A DNA stretch of 5,108 nt from Methylomonas sp. (GCA_026988195.1 JALSLS010000013.1:1-5108), one strand, 5' to 3'. Shown: positions 1-4,915, counted from the stretch's first letter. The notes: generated from the sequence alone by a model not told the origin. Numbers and translations: made by a program.

Positions 1-2
1 AT

Positions 3-47
3 AGGTTTATTATCGAGTTTGAAGACCGACTAAAAGACTATGTTTAA
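3..47 (+). CDS. IS256-family transposase, C-terminal fragment (cut by window edge)
   Basis: Only the last 14 codons are present, reading RFIIEFEDRLKDYV before a TAA stop. A C-terminus of the type 'FEDRL.D..' just before the terminal repeat is typical of IS256-family (mutator-like, DDE) transposases. The catalytic residues lie upstream of the window, so activity cannot be assessed. The gene runs opposite to every cassette gene, as expected for an element that inserted later. The fragment is too short to name a specific IS. Confidence 0.6.
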   Translation, partial: RFIIEFEDRLKDYV

Positions 48-50
48 AAC

Positions 51-80
51 GGGCAGTTACACAGAATTAGTTACAGTCTC
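51..80 (+). repeat. Terminal inverted repeat (right) of the IS256-family element
   Basis: This is a 30 bp sequence starting GGGCAGTTACACAGAATT and ending in GTCTC. It sits 3 bp after the transposase stop and directly abuts the disrupted gene. It resembles the ends of proteobacterial IS256-family elements, which read GAGACTGT... from the outside inwards. The partner repeat is not in the window, so the exact length is inferred from where the DUF1697 homology stops. Confidence 0.6.
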
Positions 81-222
81 AGAAGTTATGCATTTCACTG
101 TTGAATCTGCCAGTTACTACGTTTGAATATCTTTCATTTTCAAACAAAATCTTCAAATCAGCCATTTTTATTTTCTTTTGACCGCTGACATTTATGCCTC
201 TTAATATTGATATATATTTCAT
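79..222 (-). pseudogene. DUF1697 family gene, truncated by IS insertion
   Basis: The ATG at 222-220 begins MKYISILRGINVSG, which matches the DUF1697 N-terminus (…LRGINVGG…KIPM..L…G..NV.TYIQSGN). An in-frame TTG at 264 would add 14 residues with no family similarity, so the ATG is preferred. The protein stops after 47 residues at a TGA whose last two bases come from the insertion sequence; full members are about 170-190 residues, so roughly three quarters are missing. After NVVT the family motif YIQSGN is expected, but the frame reads GRFNSEM. Shifting frame locally recovers ATTCAA…AGTG…AAATG, which suggests small indels as well. The function of DUF1697 is not established. It is the first gene of the leftmost cassette, and no attC for this cassette is visible. 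Confidence 0.75.
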
Positions 223-317
223 TTGATAGATTTTAATACCTTTATATGAGCTTTTAAAGTACAACCCCCACTTTTAGTGCTTTTCTACGAGGAGGAGAAT
301 TCACTTAATGCTTGTGA

Positions 318-340
318 TTTATGCTTTTGCCTCGCAGAGA
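318..340 (-). repeat. Conserved cassette-start block, copy 1
   Basis: Immediately past the R' box of attC1, at the 5' end of the DUF1697 cassette, is a 23 bp block whose core on the minus strand is GCGAGGCAAAAGCATAA. It is identical over 23 bp to the copy at 3788-3810 and recognisable at 1687-1702. It lies outside the recombination point (G^TT), so formally it belongs to the next cassette rather than to attC. Its role is unknown. Confidence 0.7.
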
Positions 341-471
341 CCTAACGCTTTGCTAAAGGGCTTGCCGTATTGGAAGTTTGAACTCAAATTTAGCACAAAC
401 TCAAACGAAACTAAATTATTACGTGAGAAGCCCCGCTTACGGCAAGTCCGTTTTTGAGCAACTTGTTATGT
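340..471 (-). repeat. attC recombination site 1 (end of the two-gene cassette)
   Basis: This is a 132 bp imperfect inverted repeat. The R' box (340-346) reads GTTAGGT on the minus strand, an exact GTTRRRY match. The R'' box (465-471) reads ACATAAC. The arms pair through TTGCCGTA (minus, 5' arm, about 438-445) and TACGGCAA (3' arm, about 362-369), flanked by GTTGCT/AGCAAA. The centre contains TTTGAGTTTGTGCTAAATTTGAG, itself made of related TTTGAG repeats. Cassettes recombine here between G and TT of the R' box when the bottom strand folds into a hairpin. The hairpin may also act as a transcription attenuator. The stop codon of the 228-residue gene lies inside the R'' box. Confidence 0.85.
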
Positions 472-1152
472 GATTTTAGCCTGATGGCATTTAGCAACAG
501 TTTTAAATATTAAATATAAACCATAATCACCAAATAAGTCATCAATACCTCTGGCTTTTGATTCTAATAAAGAGACAGCAAACTTTTTAAACATATCAGG
601 CGTTACACCTGTATCCGTATCAATTTTAAGAGTGTCTTGCATCACACGTAGCATCATTAAACGAGATATAGCTCTTAATATACGAGGGTGAGTTTGATAT
701 AAAAGAAAGTTATTTTCTAAATGTCCTGTTATTACTAGACCCATAAAATAGCGAACTTTATAATTATCAATGCCTCTGGTTGTTATATCGTATTTCTCAA
801 CATATAAAGAGACTTCTTTGCTTGTGTCGAGGTAAATATCTGAAATTATTTGAGAGTCTTGAAAGATCGACCTAATATCATTAATTATATTATTATCAAT
901 AGATAATCCCTTTCCTTCAGATAACCCTGAACATATTATAGTTTCAATTTCAGTTATAGCAGTTAGGTTAATTGCTCCTGGGCTAGTTAATGGATAAGCC
1001 CATTCTTTGAGAAATTGTGCGTCTGCATGACCATTTTTAATTCTACTTATAAGTAACTGGATAAATATATCTAGAGCATACTTTATACTCTCAGCATAAG
1101 CTAAAGCAGATGCTTCATACACTTCATTTATCTCATTATCATTATCTCGCAT
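466..1152 (-). CDS. Unrecognised 228-residue cassette protein
   Basis: I do not recognise this protein. It starts at ATG (1152-1150) with a good ribosome site, AAGGAAA, about 8 bp upstream. The sequence looks soluble and mostly helical, without a signal peptide or clear membrane segment. Local features are an acidic N-terminus (MRDNDNEINE), a hydrophobic helix at about residues 24-38, and a basic-hydrophobic stretch HPRILRAISRLMMLRVMQ at about 155-172. No nuclease, NTPase or helix-turn-helix motif stands out. The TAA stop falls within the attC1 R'' box, the normal compact arrangement for a cassette gene. It is the second gene of a two-gene cassette, 59 bp downstream of the 87-residue gene, with no attC between them, so the two genes move together. 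A paired function such as toxin-antitoxin or phage defence is inference from context only. Confidence 0.85.
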   Translation of the reverse strand: MRDNDNEINEVYEASALAYAESIKYALDIFIQLLISRIKNGHADAQFLKEWAYPLTSPGAINLTAITEIETIICSGLSEGKGLSIDNNIINDIRSIFQDSQIISDIYLDTSKEVSLYVEKYDITTRGIDNYKVRYFMGLVITGHLENNFLLYQTHPRILRAISRLMMLRVMQDTLKIDTDTGVTPDMFKKFAVSLLESKARGIDDLFGDYGLYLIFKTVAKCHQAKIT

Positions 1153-1211
1153 TCTAGCTTTTCCTTACAAATCTATTATTTAATCGATAATGATTGCTAT
1201 TAAAAAATAAT

Positions 1212-1475
1212 TTACATTATATCGTTATATTCAAGACCAGATTGTTCAGAGAGAGATTCACCCTCTATAATTTTTTTATTACTTTCATTTTGAGCATCAG
1301 AATTTCCATTAGTAAAACCATGTTTACCATGAGATTCTGCATAGTTTTTACGAGCAACAAATAATTCTTTCGTTTCATCTGTTAAAGCAACGCACAGATC
1401 GTTAGAGTCAAAAACTTGCGCTCTATTATGCTCCAGTATGCTTATAAGCGCATCTGCCAAAGGCTGTTGTTCCAT
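1212..1475 (-). CDS. Unrecognised 87-residue cassette protein
   Basis: This is an unknown small protein. ATG at 1475 is chosen as start. An in-frame GTG at 1487 would add four residues, but the promoter at 1494-1522 would start transcription at about that point, and GGGTGG lies about 9 bp before the ATG. The first ~45 residues (MEQQPLADALISILEHNRAQ...) look helical. The C-terminal half is polar and low in complexity (HGKHGFTNGNSDAQNESNKK), probably disordered. It is the first gene of the cassette, behind a 215 bp leader with promoter-like and palindromic elements, and 59 bp before the 228-residue gene. A small first gene with a palindromic promoter is a layout seen in toxin-antitoxin units, but no known antitoxin fold is recognisable. 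Coding status is supported by position and ribosome site rather than homology. Confidence 0.65.
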   Translation of the reverse strand: MEQQPLADALISILEHNRAQVFDSNDLCVALTDETKELFVARKNYAESHGKHGFTNGNSDAQNESNKKIIEGESLSEQSGLEYNDIM

Positions 1476-1493
1476 TTTTAGTGCCACCCACTA

Positions 1494-1522
1494 TTTATAT
1501 TAATTTACAAACATTGTAACAA
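1494..1522 (-). promoter_or_regulatory. Sigma-70-type promoter candidate P1 of the two-gene cassette
   Basis: On the minus strand TTGTTA (1522-1517) and TATAAA (1499-1494) are separated by 17 bp. The -10 matches five of six consensus positions and the -35 four of six. Transcription would begin near 1487, giving a short leader before the ATG at 1475. A perfect 6-3-6 palindrome (1505-1519) overlaps the -35 box and spacer. Confidence 0.6.
1505..1519. promoter_or_regulatory. Palindromic operator candidate in P1
   Basis: TTACAA-ACA-TTGTAA is a perfect inverted repeat with 6 bp arms and a 3 bp centre. It lies within the P1 spacer and overlaps the -35 box. A dimeric repressor bound here would block RNA polymerase. 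No classical DNA-binding gene is recognised in the cassette, so the regulator is unknown; either cassette protein or a host factor could fill the role. Confidence 0.45.
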
Positions 1523-1567
1523 ATTCAAAATTACAGCATACCTATAACAGACATACTGTTTAAATTT

Positions 1568-1591
1568 TACCGTACAATCAGATAAACGGTA
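1568..1591. promoter_or_regulatory. Inverted repeat downstream of promoter candidate P2
   Basis: TACCGT (1568-1573) and ACGGTA (1586-1591) form 6 bp inverted arms around a 12 bp spacer, just past the predicted start of P2. It could be an operator or a small RNA hairpin in the 5' leader. There is no U-tract and the arms are short, so it is not called a terminator. Just downstream, a near-direct repeat, ACAGACATAC (1547-1556) and ACAGCATAC (1533-1541), is spaced about one and a third helical turns (14 bp start to start). Confidence 0.35.
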
Positions 1592-1600
1592 TATACGCGC

Positions 1601-1629
1601 ATTCTAGGTTAGAAGTTGCATATATACAA
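1601..1629 (-). promoter_or_regulatory. Sigma-70-type promoter candidate P2 in the two-gene cassette leader
   Basis: On the minus strand TTGTAT (1629-1624) and TAGAAT (1606-1601) are separated by 17 bp. The -10 matches five of six positions and the -35 only its TTG. It overlaps a near-palindrome, GTTGCATATATACAAC (plus strand, 1614-1629), that covers the -35 region. Together with P1 it suggests this cassette does not depend on the distant integron promoter. The rest of the 215 bp leader (1488-1702) holds no ORF of useful length. Confidence 0.4.
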
Positions 1630-1686
1630 CATTATTTTTTAACCAATATGTTTTAAAATTTAGACGTGGTATAAAAGCTACACGCA

Positions 1687-1702
1687 CTTTTGCCTCACAG
1701 AC
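1687..1702 (-). repeat. Conserved cassette-start block, copy 2 (diverged)
   Basis: Past the R' box of attC2, the two-gene cassette starts on the minus strand with GTCTGTGAGGCAAAAG, matching the blocks at 318-340 and 3788-3810 with two substitutions and losing similarity after AAAAG. Confidence 0.6.
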
Positions 1703-1835
1703 ACATAACGCCTTGCTAAGTGGCTTGACGACTTAACAGATTTGAACTCAAATTTCACTTGTACTCAAACAAAACTAAGCAACTACGAGAGAATCCCTAC
1801 TTAAGTCAAGTCCACTCTTAAGCAACTTGTTATCT
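1703..1835 (-). repeat. attC recombination site 2 (end of the restriction-modification cassette)
   Basis: This is a 133 bp imperfect inverted repeat. The R' box (1703-1709) reads GTTATGT and the R'' box (1829-1835) reads AGATAAC on the minus strand. The arms pair through AAGTTGCTTAAG…GACTTGAC and the opposite CTTGCTAAG…GGCTTGAC (plus-strand view). The centre shares ACTCAAAYAAAACTAA-type and TTTGAACTCAAATTT sequence with attC1. It is unusual in that the methyltransferase reading frame crosses its 5' arm and ends in the centre at 1775. Confidence 0.85.
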
Positions 1836-2788
1836 TTTATTTTTTCTTGTGATTGAACCTCTAAGTGAATTAGCATTTGTGAAGCTACTTTTTCAACAAC
1901 ACTTACAGGAACACTATTCCCGAATTGCCTATATGCTTGTGTATTAGAAACAGGAATATTAAAATTATCAGGAAAACCTTGTAGCCGAGCAGCCTCACGA
2001 GGCGTTAATTTTCTAGGGTTTTTTCCTTTTTGTTCTATCAAAATTTCACTTCCGTCTTTGTAATAACGAGCTGAAATAGTATTTGTGTATTCAGAGTTAT
2101 GGTTCACTATCCCATAACCAAAGCCTTTTCCTTTGAGTTTATTTTCTCTCTTCCTTCTTTGATGACCTGCCCAAAGTTTATCTGAAATGGTATATTTCTC
2201 ATCTATGTTTGATTGTAGAATATTACCAACTCTCGTTTTTTCAAATGTTGGAGTTGGAAAGTTAAACTTAATATTTTTATCGAGAAAGCCAACTATATAG
2301 ATTCTCTCTCGATTTTGAGGTAACCCAAAGTCTCTAGCCCTTAAAACTTTATATTGGATGTTTTCATAACCAATTTTCCGTAAATGTTCCAAGATTACTT
2401 CTAAGGTTCTTCCTTTGTCGTGACCTCTTAATTGTTTTACATTTTCAAGAAGGAAAGCAGGTGGTTTCTTGCTTTCTAATATTCTTTCAATATCAAAAAA
2501 TAATGTGCCTCTAGTGTCAGAGAAACCCTTTTTTAATCCTGCTTGCGAGAATGGTTGACAAGGAAAGCCTGCAAGCAGTACATCATGCTCAGGAATATCC
2601 TCTATCTTAACTTTGGTTATATCACCAAATATTTTTTCGTCACCAAAGTTCGCTTTATATGTTTCGGTTGAGAATTTGTCCCACTCACTTGTAAAAACAC
2701 AATCAATTCCATTTTTTGATGCTTTTTCAAAACCAAGTCGGATTCCTCCAATTCCTGCAAATAAATCTATAACTCTTATTTTATTCAT
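1775..2788 (-). CDS. Dcm-like DNA (cytosine-5) methyltransferase of a type II R-M system
   Basis: It transfers methyl from S-adenosylmethionine to C5 of cytosine in the recognition site, protecting the chromosome from the partner endonuclease. The motifs appear in canonical order: motif I DLFAGIGGIRLGF (8-20), motif IV GFPCQPFSQAG with catalytic Cys77, motif VI ENV (115-117), motif VIII QNRERIYIVG (158-167), motif IX around RKLTPREAARLQGFP (259-273) and motif X QFGNSVPVS (288-296). The target-recognition region (about 190-255) contains KGFGYGIV…TISARYYKDGSEILI, very like Dcm/M.EcoRII-type enzymes, suggesting a CCWGG or CCNGG site (inference). ATG at 2788 is preceded by a strong GGGAGG site at a good distance and overlaps the endonuclease stop as ATGA, so the genes are translationally coupled. 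Family members usually end soon after motif X; here residues ~319-337 are encoded by attC2. Confidence 0.95.
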   Translation of the reverse strand: MNKIRVIDLFAGIGGIRLGFEKASKNGIDCVFTSEWDKFSTETYKANFGDEKIFGDITKVKIEDIPEHDVLLAGFPCQPFSQAGLKKGFSDTRGTLFFDIERILESKKPPAFLLENVKQLRGHDKGRTLEVILEHLRKIGYENIQYKVLRARDFGLPQNRERIYIVGFLDKNIKFNFPTPTFEKTRVGNILQSNIDEKYTISDKLWAGHQRRKRENKLKGKGFGYGIVNHNSEYTNTISARYYKDGSEILIEQKGKNPRKLTPREAARLQGFPDNFNIPVSNTQAYRQFGNSVPVSVVEKVASQMLIHLEVQSQEKIKDNKLLKSGLDLSRDSLVVA

Positions 2789-3678
2789 TTTTCCTCCCAG
2801 AATTTTAAAATAGAGGGAATTTCTTCAAATAAGTACTCTTCAAAGCTAATTATATTCTTCATAGAAGACAATGATTCAGAGTTTGCTACCCAATCATAAG
2901 CAACAATAATTATATTATGATTGGCCATTTCTTGAGCTTTACTTTTTGATATTTCTTCATCAATAGTGAGTAGATGTATTTCAGGAATTTTTGTTCGTTC
3001 TATTTCTTCTGCAACTTCTTGCCACCTTTCGCGTAAAGTGGTTTTCATTGTTCCTATAATTGTTTTATTTCTTCTTTTTTCATAACAATCAATATTAGGG
3101 AGAATTGAATCAACCTTTTTACCTAAGCCAAGTTCTGTAAAAGTTTTTCTACCAACTTTGCTTTGAGAATCATATTCGTAGCCTAAAACTTCGTAGGTTT
3201 TATAAATTATAGATTCAAAGGTTTTTCCAGCCCTAGAACGTCTGGAATTTGTACTACTTAATGATATTTTATAGATATAAGGAAATACTCGACCGGCATA
3301 CTCACCACAAAGACTACGAACCTCTTTAAGAAGTTCCTTTTCAGGAAGTTTAGTAATTTCTTTATCTAGTAATGTATCAAGTATATGTTTTGGAGTTTTT
3401 AATGTTTCATGTAGGTCTTGCATTAAAACTATATTGAATTGTACCTCATCTTTAAGGTACTCGTTCCAAACAAGCTCTCTAAGCTCTTCAATAGAAGAGC
3501 TTATCTTCTTGTTTTTTATTCCTTTTGTAAAGTCTGGCGTTTCAGAAAACACCTTCTCAACAATTTCTTGGGAGGAGCGTATATATTTTTTTCTGTGTGA
3601 TTTTATAAGCTTATTAAATTCCGCCTCTTCTTCGGCTGGAATTTCAGTTATAAACGGTATTTTACTTCTATCAACCAC
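2785..3678 (-). CDS. Type II restriction endonuclease, EcoRII-C-like
   Basis: It likely cleaves unmethylated DNA at the site modified by the downstream methyltransferase. In this 297-residue protein the C-terminal half resembles the EcoRII catalytic domain: NSRRSRAGKTFESII (144-158), the metal-binding Asp190 in KKVDSILPN, then IIGTMKTTLRERWQEV (207-222) corresponding to the KTT…RW catalytic segment with Lys212, and HLLTIDEEISKSKAQEM (235-251). This is the PD-(D/E)XK fold in the circularly shifted arrangement of EcoRII/Ecl18kI/SsoII. Residues 1-135 are charged, helical and not recognised; they may form an effector or DNA-recognition domain. The start is GTG at 3678, preceded by AAGGG 6 bp upstream. 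It is first in the operon, with a 4 bp overlap into the methyltransferase. CCNGG/CCWGG specificity is inferred from both partners. Confidence 0.85.
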   Translation of the reverse strand: MVDRSKIPFITEIPAEEEAEFNKLIKSHRKKYIRSSQEIVEKVFSETPDFTKGIKNKKISSSIEELRELVWNEYLKDEVQFNIVLMQDLHETLKTPKHILDTLLDKEITKLPEKELLKEVRSLCGEYAGRVFPYIYKISLSSTNSRRSRAGKTFESIIYKTYEVLGYEYDSQSKVGRKTFTELGLGKKVDSILPNIDCYEKRRNKTIIGTMKTTLRERWQEVAEEIERTKIPEIHLLTIDEEISKSKAQEMANHNIIIVAYDWVANSESLSSMKNIISFEEYLFEEIPSILKFWEEK

Positions 3679-3683
3679 TGTAA

Positions 3684-3690
3684 GCCCTTA
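3684..3690 (-). promoter_or_regulatory. Ribosome binding site deciding the GTG start of the endonuclease
   Basis: TAAGGGC on the minus strand lies 6 bp before the GTG at 3678-3676. No ATG with a comparable site occurs nearby in frame, so the GTG is accepted. Confidence 0.55.
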
Positions 3691-3706
3691 GTTAAAATTT
3701 GAGCTG

Positions 3707-3731
3707 ATTATACATTAATTGTTAAATTATA
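3707..3731 (-). promoter_or_regulatory. Tandem -10 candidates upstream of the restriction-modification operon
   Basis: Two perfect TATAAT hexamers lie on the minus strand at 3731-3726 and 3712-3707, 19 bp apart, in the short leader between attC3 and the endonuclease. A TTGAAT at 3757-3752 is 20 bp from the first, longer than ideal, and the second has no good -35. The pair suggests a cassette-borne promoter, possibly two start sites or one activated promoter. No C (controller) protein gene is present in the cassette. Confidence 0.45.
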
Positions 3732-3787
3732 CCATGTTCGTTTTTTGTTTTATTCAAGGATAATGTGTGATCTAGGAAATATGCTCT

Positions 3788-3810
3788 TTTATGCTTTTGC
3801 CTCGCAGAGA
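3788..3810 (-). repeat. Conserved cassette-start block, copy 3
   Basis: Past the R' box of attC3, at the 5' end of the restriction-modification cassette, this 23 bp block is identical to 318-340, core GCGAGGCAAAAGCATAA on the minus strand. The sequence beyond it is unrelated between the two cassettes. Confidence 0.7.
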
Positions 3811-3944
3811 GATAACGCCGCATTAAAGGGCTTGCCGATTTGACTTAACAAAGCTTCAATTTAGCAAGAAGTTAAACAAAACTACAGCCCTCAAAGCAAG
3901 AAACCCAACTTAGGTAAGTCCTTGTTTTAAATGCCTTGTTATAC
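3810..3944 (-). repeat. attC recombination site 3 (end of the NERD cassette)
   Basis: This is a 135 bp imperfect inverted repeat with R' GTTATCT (3810-3816) and R'' GTATAAC (3938-3944) on the minus strand. The arms pair through GGCATTTAAAA…GGACTTACC and, from the other side, CCGCATTAAAGGGCTTGCC (plus-strand view). The centre keeps the TTTAGC and AAACAAAACTA elements found in attC1 and attC2. The NERD gene stop codon is inside the R'' box. Confidence 0.85.
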
Positions 3945-4889
3945 TTCTTGTAATTCTTTGTTCGTGAAAAATACTTCGGAGCTTTTGCATTCAGCACATT
4001 CTTTAAAGAATGTTAATTTTTGTTTTCGTAGTTTTGGTTTACAAGAATCCTCTTTGCACTTTAGCTTAATTGGAGTATTACCATTACACTCATGGCATTT
4101 AAAGTAGTAATTACGACCGTAAACAATTCCAATATTTTTAGAATTACACTTACAGCATGAATCTTCAATTTTTTCCTTAATCTTTCTCTCTGTAGATGTG
4201 GAATAAACAGCTTTTGTTTCTTTGACTTCTAGCTTATTGCCCCGTTTTACTGGTTTATGTGTTTGAGTTAAGTATCTTGTAATTTTATCCATGCTTGTAT
4301 CAGCAAAATTATAATTTACTTTCAAAGTAAGAATACTTTTATTGGTTCCTGCATAGCTTGAAATAATGCTATTAATTTCATCTGTTATTTGATCTGCTTT
4401 ATAAACCTCCGATATATCTGAGGTTTTTGGCCTATTTATAATTCCAGAATCTGAGATTGCCACCAAAATATCAAATTTAAAATCTGTAAAGGAAGCCTGA
4501 AAAATAAGAGATTTTTTTAGTAAGTTACCTGACCTTGCCATAAGATAGTTTTTAAGAAAATCAGCCTGTCTTCTCGCCTGATTAATTGGTGAAGGCATAC
4601 CATTTGTATTTTTTAAATAATGTCTTACCCATTCACCATATTCATTTATTGATATTTTAGATGTTACGCTTTTGGATTCAATGATTAAAAAGCCATACCT
4701 ATGAATAATTAGATGATCAATTTGGGCAATATCATCATTCATTTCAAGACGTAAATCATTGATAACAAGTATATCTTTTTTGTCTTGGAATGCTCTTTTT
4801 AAATAGTGAGCCATTTGTTTTTCAGCTTTAAGCCCAGACTTTTCAAATTTATTTATAGCTTCTTTTTTATCTACTTCTTTTAAAATCAC
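3939..4889 (-). CDS. NERD-domain (nuclease-related) protein with C-terminal zinc ribbons
   Basis: This 316-residue protein is likely a DNA- or RNA-acting nuclease-fold enzyme; its substrate is unknown. The NERD domain covers about residues 17-120: GLKAEKQ at the start (19-25), then AQIDHLIIHRYGFLIIESKS (55-74) with Asp58 and the E71-x-K73 pair of the PD-(D/E)XK-like core, and QARRQADFLKNYL (104-116). A middle region (130-240) is not recognised. The tail has C245/C246-x-C248 with C265-x2-C268, then C278-x4-C283 with C298-x2-C301, two zinc-ribbon-like clusters as in topoisomerase-type fingers. The start is GTG at 4889, with AGG about 8 bp upstream; the next Met (26) would cut into the domain. 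It is the only gene of its cassette and has its own promoter candidate. NERD proteins have been linked to DNA processing and occur in defence neighbourhoods; a defence role here is inference. Confidence 0.88.
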   Translation of the reverse strand: MILKEVDKKEAINKFEKSGLKAEKQMAHYLKRAFQDKKDILVINDLRLEMNDDIAQIDHLIIHRYGFLIIESKSVTSKISINEYGEWVRHYLKNTNGMPSPINQARRQADFLKNYLMARSGNLLKKSLIFQASFTDFKFDILVAISDSGIINRPKTSDISEVYKADQITDEINSIISSYAGTNKSILTLKVNYNFADTSMDKITRYLTQTHKPVKRGNKLEVKETKAVYSTSTERKIKEKIEDSCCKCNSKNIGIVYGRNYYFKCHECNGNTPIKLKCKEDSCKPKLRKQKLTFFKECAECKSSEVFFTNKELQEV

Positions 4890-4915
4890 AATTCAGCCTA
4901 TTATTTTTTAGCTCA

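Larger units (their letters stand above)
1..80 (+). mobile_element. Right end of an IS256-family insertion sequence
   Basis: The window opens inside an insertion sequence. The plus strand gives the last residues of a transposase, a stop codon at 45-47, and then a 30 bp terminal sequence (51-80) starting GGGCAGTTACACAGAATT. This layout, with the stop a few bases before the terminal inverted repeat, fits IS256-family elements of Gammaproteobacteria. The element is inserted in the cassette gene that reads leftwards from 222, and position 80 is the likely junction because the DUF1697 reading frame runs intact up to 81. The left end and the target duplication lie outside the window, so whether the element is complete cannot be judged. 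The family call rests on memory of transposase C-termini and IS ends. Confidence 0.7.

Noticed and set aside
223..264. Upstream TTG start extending the DUF1697 gene by 14 residues
   Set aside because: The extra residues have no family similarity, and the DUF1697 homology begins right at the ATG at 222.
223..317. Promoter for the DUF1697 gene
   Set aside because: TATAAA and TATTAAAAT occur, but the only TTG-type -35 (TTGTAC near 264) sits 12 or 20 bp away, so no convincing pair exists.
1153..1211. A possible degraded attC between the 87- and 228-residue genes
   Set aside because: The 59 bp gap has no GTTA/TAAC box pair or inverted arms, so the two genes are taken as one cassette.
1476..1487. 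GTG start four codons upstream for the 87-residue protein
   Set aside because: The P1 promoter would start transcription at about this base, and the GGGTGG ribosome site fits the ATG at 1475.
1568..1591. Intrinsic terminator
   Set aside because: The arms are only 6 bp with a 12 bp loop and no T-run follows on either strand.
2613..2813. Plus-strand open frame of 66 codons
   Set aside because: It lies antisense within the methyltransferase and endonuclease junction, has no ribosome site of note and no family resemblance; it is a shadow of the conserved methyltransferase N-terminus.
3434..3691. Plus-strand open frame of 85 codons
   Set aside because: It is antisense to the endonuclease N-terminal half, with a serine/phenylalanine-rich composition typical of reading the opposite strand of a Lys/Glu-rich AT-rich gene.
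340..3944. CRISPR array suggested by regularly recurring repeats
   Set aside because: The repeats are about 130 bp, internally inverted, 1-2 kb apart and separated by genes; they fit attC sites.
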